In this document: positions 56,970 through 64,000 of the stretch, in pieces | How the letters are laid out: each line of letters starts with the position of its first letter | Numbering within the stretch: position 1 is the stretch's first letter | From: Callaeas wilsoni | Taxonomy: Eukaryota > Chordata > Aves > Passeriformes > Callaeidae | Reading direction: 5' to 3' | Assembly (NCBI GenBank): GCA_013398955.1 | Contig: VWPU01011410.1 | Span: 1 to 64,000, forward strand | DNA: 64,000 nt | Program-made: the position numbers and the translations under genes | The notes under the pieces: generated by a model | Told to the model about the DNA's origin: nothing | Database searches by the model: none | The model's input: only the letters and a program-made list of their open reading frames with translations

Positions 56970-59900
56970 TATCCAAGGCACAGTTCATACATGCTAGAGA
57001 TGCAATTCACATTCACACAGAGCACCGGCTTACAACTCTGCAAATTCTGGGTATTAACAGGGGGAATTTAAGCAGAACCTAACTGGCTGAGTTCGTGCAT
57101 TCATGTGATCCCATTTCACCCTATCCGAAATTGCACACTGCCTCTTCTGTGGCTGCTTTTTGGCTTGGGTGCAATTTGATATGCAATTAGTCAAACATCC
57201 TCTCCTGCCATATCTGCCCTGTTGTGAACAATTAGAGCTGCATAAGGGAATACATTCCAAGGCTCGGATCCCAGGGATTCCTGTCAATTTACATCGACAG
57301 TATGCTTACAAGGAAGGAGCTGACAGTCCAGCTGGAATTAAGTGTTAGCAGCCACAGAGGCAGCCACACACCAGCCCACAGATGGTCCAATTCTTGCTCA
57401 CATTTTTAGCTTTGCCTGCCTTGAGTGTCCTTTTGTTTTTATATACATGTTATGCAAGGTACTGAATGTGTTTGAATGTCCAGAAAAGCATTTCTTAATA
57501 TTTCAGCTGTGGGCTAAGGGCACTAACAGAGTTAGTAGGTATTTTAATGCACAACCCATGGGAAGAAAATCATCTGGTCATTAGTTACATGCAGGACATT
57601 TTCGTCTTGCCAGAGAAGAGGGGACCAGCTGTTAGGAGGCTGACCTGATGCAGTTCCCAGGATGGCCAAGTTGCCTGAGTGCCAACTCCACTTAAAGAAG
57701 GGACAACTTGACTTTCCAAGAGACATCAATTTGCTCTTAACAGTGGTTCTCCAAAAAAATATCATGCTTTGTGGTGATGAGTTTTTCTGCACATATAAGC
57801 CTGCTCATGAGTAGCTGGGTATCTTACTAGCCCTTGTAGAAATTATTTATCTGGGGGGGAAAGAAAAAAGCAAACTGTCTCCCAAGTCTGCCCTCATCCA
57901 GAACTAAATTTTCTGGGGGAGGGCAAGAAGAGGTCATTTTTTTAGTGATCAGAGCTCATGTGCTGGAAAACCTATCAGATGCTGTCTTTTTTTAGCTTTG
58001 TAAAGCCATTTAGCTGTGTTCTGGAAGTAATTGGCTTTTAGTACTCTGGCTAATCAGATCCCTTCTTGGTTTATCCTGGACTAATTAACTCTCATCTCTT
58101 CAAATTATTCCCAGTGCAGCTGATCACCTAAAGACCTCCCATCCCCGTGCAGCAGCTGCTGTCCATCGCTGATAAGGTGAGACATTCTTCATCACGAGCT
58201 GTCTTCTCAAGCAAAAATAGAACAAAATGCTAAGCAGTGCCAGAATAATGTACCAAATAGCAGCCTTTTCTCTAGCTGCAATTTTTTCCTCTCTGGGGAA
58301 TGCTGCCTACAGTCTTGGATGCTGTTTTTCTATTATATGGGTTGTAACATGTTACCAGGAAACAAGACTCGGTGCACAGGGGACAGCTGAGCTTGATCAA
58401 GCGTCTTTGCCCTTCCGTGGCTGATGATCTGTGTGTGGTAAAAGACTGCAGCCCTACGTGGGTTATAGGGTGAGGTGTGCAACACCATTTTCCAAGCATG
58501 AACAGCATACCTGGGTTATGTGTCACTGTGCTCCTCTGCACCTCTTAGACAAGAGCAGGGATGCAAAGGATGGGTAAATTAGTTGAGGTTGTAAGAGGAA
58601 GACAAGGCCACGTGCCAATATTAAAGCTCAGGATTTGTTGGTTTGGAGACCTTTACAAATGCCAGGCACAAGCAAACACCGGTTATTTAACGCTAAAAGA
58701 TAGAATGATGTTGTTTGGAAAAGAGAGAGCTGAGACCATTGAAAGGGTTTGGCTTAAACATGCTTAGGAATGCCATCTCGGGGGGGTTGTATTTCCGGTG
58801 CCATAGCTGTGAGTGTATCATCAGAAATTCCCCCAAAACACTCAAAAGAGTCACAGAGAAGCTATGGAAGTCCACTGTTCAGGAAGCTTTTGCTAATCTT
58901 TCTGGTGCTAAAAGAGAAGATGTAACCTGTCTTTGTTATTGCTTGCACCTCAATTCCAGCTCTGAGGCTCAATGTCCTGTAAGGGAAGATGGCACCAAAA
59001 CTGGCTGAAGCTGTTTGCTTCTCAAAGCAGCCCCAGGTGGTGACTCAGTTGCTCTCTCCACCCAGATGGCCACAGAGAATCCCTTGTTATCTTTTCACAT
59101 GACCCCTTCTGATTATTTACATGCCCAGCACTCGAGTAATCCACATTGGCATCTCCAGCACTGGGATGGGACCCTGTGAAAGCCTTGACGCTGAACCCAA
59201 ACTTTCAGAAGGGCCCTTCCTCTGTGAACCACCCAAATTGCAGTTCTGAACAGCTGCTGCAATCAGTGGTGTCTGAAATCCATCTCTGGATCTGAGTGCT
59301 TCAGCACGGCCTGCAAATCTGTGCGTTATTATCCTTCCAGATGGCAAGCTGAGGAGGCATCCCTCGAAAGATGGATGTACAGTGAAATTTTAATTAACGG
59401 TCAGTGACCTTTAGGAGTGAGAAATAGTGGTCTGTGTGCTATGCAAGACATCATAGATATCTAAGGAAACTGCTGAAATGATGAAAAATACTTTTTTTTT
59501 TTGAGGTGGGACATTTTTCTAATTAGATTTCAGCAATCTAATTTAGATTGGAAATGTTGTTTATCTGCTTTTCTCTCATGGATTTTAACACCTTCTGAGA
59601 CCTTCAGCAGATCATGACAGGACGAGTGGTCACCCAGTGTAGATTTATCAGTACCCAAATCTATCCTCTAGCCTTATTTGTCCAGGGACACTCATGAGAA
59701 ATTAATCTACTAAGTGTTTCTTCTTGAGCAGATTCAGGGGGTGCTTTGCTTCCTTCTATTTCCTCACTCTATTCAAACCTGCCTCTTATTCCACATCTTC
59801 CAGATACATCAGCCACAGGGTCTGAAGTTTCTCAAGGTCAGTGAGATCATTTTTCTTAGGGTTTTGCCTTTAGAAGTGTCCAGACCACCAGGAAAGCATT

Positions 59901-62900
59901 GGGAGTTACATCAGTATTACTCTCAGTGCTGGGTTGCATGATGGTCTGGTGATCAATATTGAAGGGAGAGGAGAGGATTTTCTGCAAAGGAGCCTGATCC
60001 CAGCTGCTGAGCGGCCACACGGAGGCACGAGCACTTGGAAGTGTTTGGTTTGCAGGGAGCTGCTCTGCTGGTGTAATCTGCCTTGCCTGTTAGCGACGCC
60101 TCCCTTGCAGAGGCAGCCACACTGCATTGATAGTGTTAAGTACGTGACTCCTCTTGGCTGCAATGTTTTTGGATAAAGCAGACATAATTTGCACGATGCC
60201 ATCTAAAAAGGATACAGATTCATCTGTATGTTCAGATTACATCTAGCTACTTTGAAATTGCAGGAAGCAGTGTGAAAACTGGAGTTTGGGACGGTTACTC
60301 GATCCCTAGTGCAATATTAGCTTGAAGAAGCTGAATGGATAGGCTTTCCACTGTCATTTAGTCATACTCACCAACCTTTGCCCAGAGAGACTTGATCTGT
60401 GGTCAGGGTTGGGGGATAATTAGATTTCTGTCTGCTCAACTTCTGAATTGTTACGACTCAGCATGACCAGTTCAGCTGAACAGAGTTCCCCTGATGTTTA
60501 GGGATTCAACTAAAGAAAACTCAAGCTCATTTTAGAAAGGCAAAGTAAAATACATTATCACTAGGTTTTTCCACAATGAAAAGGAATTAATAACGTGCAA
60601 GCTCATCCAGTTATCTTTCTACTGCAATGGTTGCAGCAAACAACATTCCCATTATAAAAATAAATCTATTTCAACATACCACTGTGGCATTCCCTGTTTG
60701 CTCTATTTAAATATAAAAGATATGTTTTGTGCCATATAATTTGGCCATACAGATTTTGAAAGTAAATAAATGGTCTGAGTACTGAGATACTCAAATTCCT
60801 GCAACACAAAAAACCATTTATGTACACAGTGAGTATCCTCATAGCAGTAGAAGCAGTGATAAAACCCACAAGAAACTGCACACTTATCTCCCTGTCCAGC
60901 AAATCTGCAGGGCATTATCTAGATGATCAAGATCTTTGCACTAGGGAGTATGAGAACTTCACTATTTACTGCAAACCACATACTAAAGATGAAGAGGGAA
61001 AATGTTAAAATTTTTCACAATGCCTAGTGATCCTCTCTGGATTTAAATTTTGGACATCCTGTCCAAGATGCCTAGAAAAACACCTTATTCCCTTCAAGCC
61101 CAACTAGATGAGATTGTTGAGATGTATATGAAGTAACTTTTTTTCTCTTTGTTCTGGGATTCGCAGCAGAATGTGGGGCAGTGTTTTCAGAAGTTATTTG
61201 AATAAGGTATAGTGAACTGCACACGGAGAGCAGCATCCTTTTGTACCTGGATGTGAGTTATGATTGCTTTTTAATGTGTTTTCTGCTTCAGGCTTTTTAG
61301 TGGTGCTGGATATGAAGGCTTGCAAGGTTTCAAACAAATGCTTATTTAAATCAAATTGTAGAACTACATCCGCATTTTGTTTAGTTTGGGGGCATGGATT
61401 GGGGTTTTTTGCCATTATGTGTTTTAGCCAGTGGAGAAAGAATAAAGAGAGAGAGCCAGCAGCTTGCTGCCTTGTCTCTCAAAATGAATGCATATCTGAA
61501 TGCTTTGTAGAGGGTGATACATCCACTTTGCTGTCATAGATCAGATTCTTCGGTGACTGCACCCTAAACAAAACATAAACCTAAATATTGCCACAAAAGG
61601 ATGTTTTTTTCCCTAGCTTTTGAGTTTTCAGTATCAAACTTACCATTTCACAATTATGTTCATTTTTGTCTAAGAGACTAAAGAACTTTCAGATTTATCT
61701 CAAGACTTTGGTATTTGTAGAAGAAAATGAGTGTGGCAACGTGATCTCAGAGCTGGTATCTTTCAAGCATGTTTTTCTGTTGTTTTCTTCAGAAGCTGGT
61801 GGATCATTTCTATGAAAATAAGCACATAATCATTCCTAACACAGCTTTCCTTCTCATCAGAGTCAAACTTTATAGAGAGCAAGAAATTTATGCAAGACAT
61901 AAGCATAAACACTATAATGTGATTTGGTTTTAACAGATTTCCTCCTTTTGCAGTTAGAATGGGATTGAAGATTATTTCTCCTGCAAATACTGTAGAGTGG
62001 TCAAGTATTTCTTCTGTTGTGCATAAAAAACTTTAATTTTACTGGTGTCAATGCACAGCCTTTAACTTTCCAATCTGGAATTCTAGGCAGTTGAGCATGG
62101 TGTGAAGCACTTTACATGGAAATGTTCACTTGAGGATTCTCTGAGCAGGCAGCAGACTCTCAGACTTCCTTGGTGCCTGCAATGGCAATGCCCACTGTGG
62201 TTGTGCTTTTCACAGCTGGAGTCTTCCCTCAGATCCTTGAAAAGGTTAATCCATCATCACAGGAAAGTAATAGGAAATTAATTATTGCAGCCTCTGATAA
62301 ACAAAGCTGGCAGCAAACCTTTGGGGAGCTGGCAGGGCCAGGCTAAACACCAAGAGAATACAGCTGGGAGAGACTCAGTCTCAGGGTATTAAGCAGTTGA
62401 GCTTCTCAGAGTGCAGGAACTCTTCTATTTTAGCATTATTGGCAAAAATTGCACCTGAACACTAAGAAATAAGAGCTTAAAATGACTCCAGAATGATTAT
62501 CACAGGTGGATATGTAATGAAACAGCCAGAGGTGATAAAGATATTGCAGAGGCTGAAAAGAAAGTGGCTCAGAGCAGAAGACCTAGGACACTGATTTGCT
62601 CTGCTGCTAGAAAGAACAGAAGCCACTTTGCGTTTCTCCTTTTCCAAAGCCATTCAAGATGTTGCTTGATCAGAGTTGAAGTGAAAGTAGTGCTGATAAG
62701 AGTTAGAAGCACTTTGGGGGATGGTTAGGAAAAATGTTCTGTGCTATGAACATCTTCTTTTCCTAAAAGAACCAAAGTAGAAGCCCAGTTCAGCAGCAGT
62801 TAAAATCTCGTTGCTGTACGGTTGGAATTACAGATCTGTGGGCAATGTTAAATGAAGGTATCATTTCTCAATAGTTTTAACAGTACAGTGCAACCATGAC

Positions 62901-64000
62901 AATGATGAGATAAGAGGCAGATATGGGTGACAGTGTAGGAACTAAATCTGCTCTAATCTACTTGAGTGTAAATCCACTTCAGCTGCATAGCTCCTGGGAG
63001 TGATTCCAGGGTGAGAAAACAGAATTTCACCCCACTGTACTCCTTTGTTGTTGTGTCTTTTTCTTTACGATTTGTTACCTTGTAGTCACAACAGATAAGG
63101 TGAAGCTGTAAATCGTGTATTCTCAGAATTGTATATTCCCAAGGACTTTTCTGTTTGCAATGCTGGAATGTGATCAAGGATAGGAGGTACAGTCAAGATA
63201 ACCTGTGCTAGTACAAACAGGAGCAAACAGAGTGCTGGAAGATTTCAATAATGATCCTCTAACTGCTGGGGCCAAAGGCAAATCCCCATGAATTACAAAG
63301 GACTTGTGATCTCGGTTTCCAGCAGGTGCCTAAAGCTGTGTGGCAATCCTGCCTTTGCTTGGATAGCAATGAGAATAAACAGACTTGTGAAGGTACCAGG
63401 AAAAGAAAGCCTCTTTCTACCAGGACTATTAAACAGCTGTTCCTTCTATCGTGCATGCCGGTTTTAGATGTAGAATCAACCCACTGCGGGTTTCGTCTGG
63501 CCCCGGCAGCAATAGCTGGGATGTTTGCAGCTCTGCCCCAGCCACAGCCAAAAGCTGCTGAAGGAAGCAGAGAGCTGGGATGCCTGGGATGGGAAGAGGT
63601 TTGAAGGACACGGATGCAACATCAGTCCCTCTCCTCACAGAACAATTTGTCAGATAATTGTAATCATGCTTCAGGATATATTCTGAATAGCCCATAAATT
63701 CTTATGAATCAAATTGCCTTAGTCAGCACTGCAGCTTGTTAGCATCAAATTACCATGGTATATAATCCAGAAGGTAAAACCTCTAAATCTTTTGAAAGGT
63801 TTGTTCTTCTGACTAGTAATTTAACAATCTTGTAAGAAGCTGAGATATAAGAGCTTTCTGGCAGAGAAATAGAGAAGAGGCAATGAAAAAAGTGTCATGT
63901 ACTCATCTGAATCAATTGTAGCGTCTAACTTACATTTCTAATGAATTATGAAAGGTGAGATGATTTCTCTCATTTTCCTTTAAACTAATCTGGGATCAGA
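56970..64000. other. Intergenic right flank, no gene recognised
   Basis: No exon with recognisable similarity is seen. By mammalian synteny the next gene in this direction would be SUSD4, but I found neither its signal peptide nor any sushi-domain exon. Confidence 0.55.

Noticed and set aside
37371..64000. Search for SUSD4 or a second calpain downstream
   Set aside because: No sushi-domain cysteine pattern, signal peptide exon or calpain motif was seen on either strand.

Overview
The window looks like bird nuclear DNA. It has one vertebrate gene split into many small exons, AT-rich introns, low repeat density, and CR1 LINE pieces with the avian-type 3' end (repeats around ATTCTATGATTCTAT). 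No bacterial, phage or CRISPR features are seen. Species cannot be fixed from the sequence alone.

Layout. Bases 1-131 are a CpG-rich edge, probably the flank of a promoter outside the window. Bases 132-6540 hold no gene that I can recognise, only a truncated CR1 (4421-4855). Bases 6805-37187 carry a complete calpain-8 gene (CAPN8) on the + strand. I placed 21 coding exons with GT...AG borders; they join without a frame break into a 703-codon reading frame. The catalytic triad falls at Cys105, His262 and Asn286. A beta-sandwich domain and a C-terminal penta-EF-hand domain follow. Two poly(A) signals lie within 165 bases of the stop codon. From about 37.4 kb to the end (about 26.6 kb) I see no confident gene: one CR1 3' end, a decayed CR1 reverse-transcriptase fragment, two ancient SINE/LINE relics, and a few exon-like or open stretches without recognisable homology.

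Most interesting points. (1) Intron 16 has the hallmarks of a minor-class (U12-type) intron: donor GTATCCTTT, branch-site-like CCTTAAC about 10 bases before the acceptor AG, and no polypyrimidine tract. It interrupts the second EF-hand loop, and its retention would stay open for 115 further codons. (2) Two solo LTRs of one endogenous retrovirus family sit in opposite orientation in introns 2 and 10, bracketing exactly exons 3-10, which encode the catalytic Cys, His and Asn. (3) A 12-base micro-exon (exon 11) joins the protease core to the beta-sandwich exons.

Gene function is inferred from the family. CAPN8 (nCL-2) is a calcium-dependent cysteine protease of gastric surface mucous cells that works with CAPN9 in mammals. 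In mammals CAPN2 and CAPN8 lie head to head and SUSD4 lies beyond the CAPN8 3' end. The CpG-rich left edge and the quiet right side fit that arrangement, but neither neighbour is visible here.
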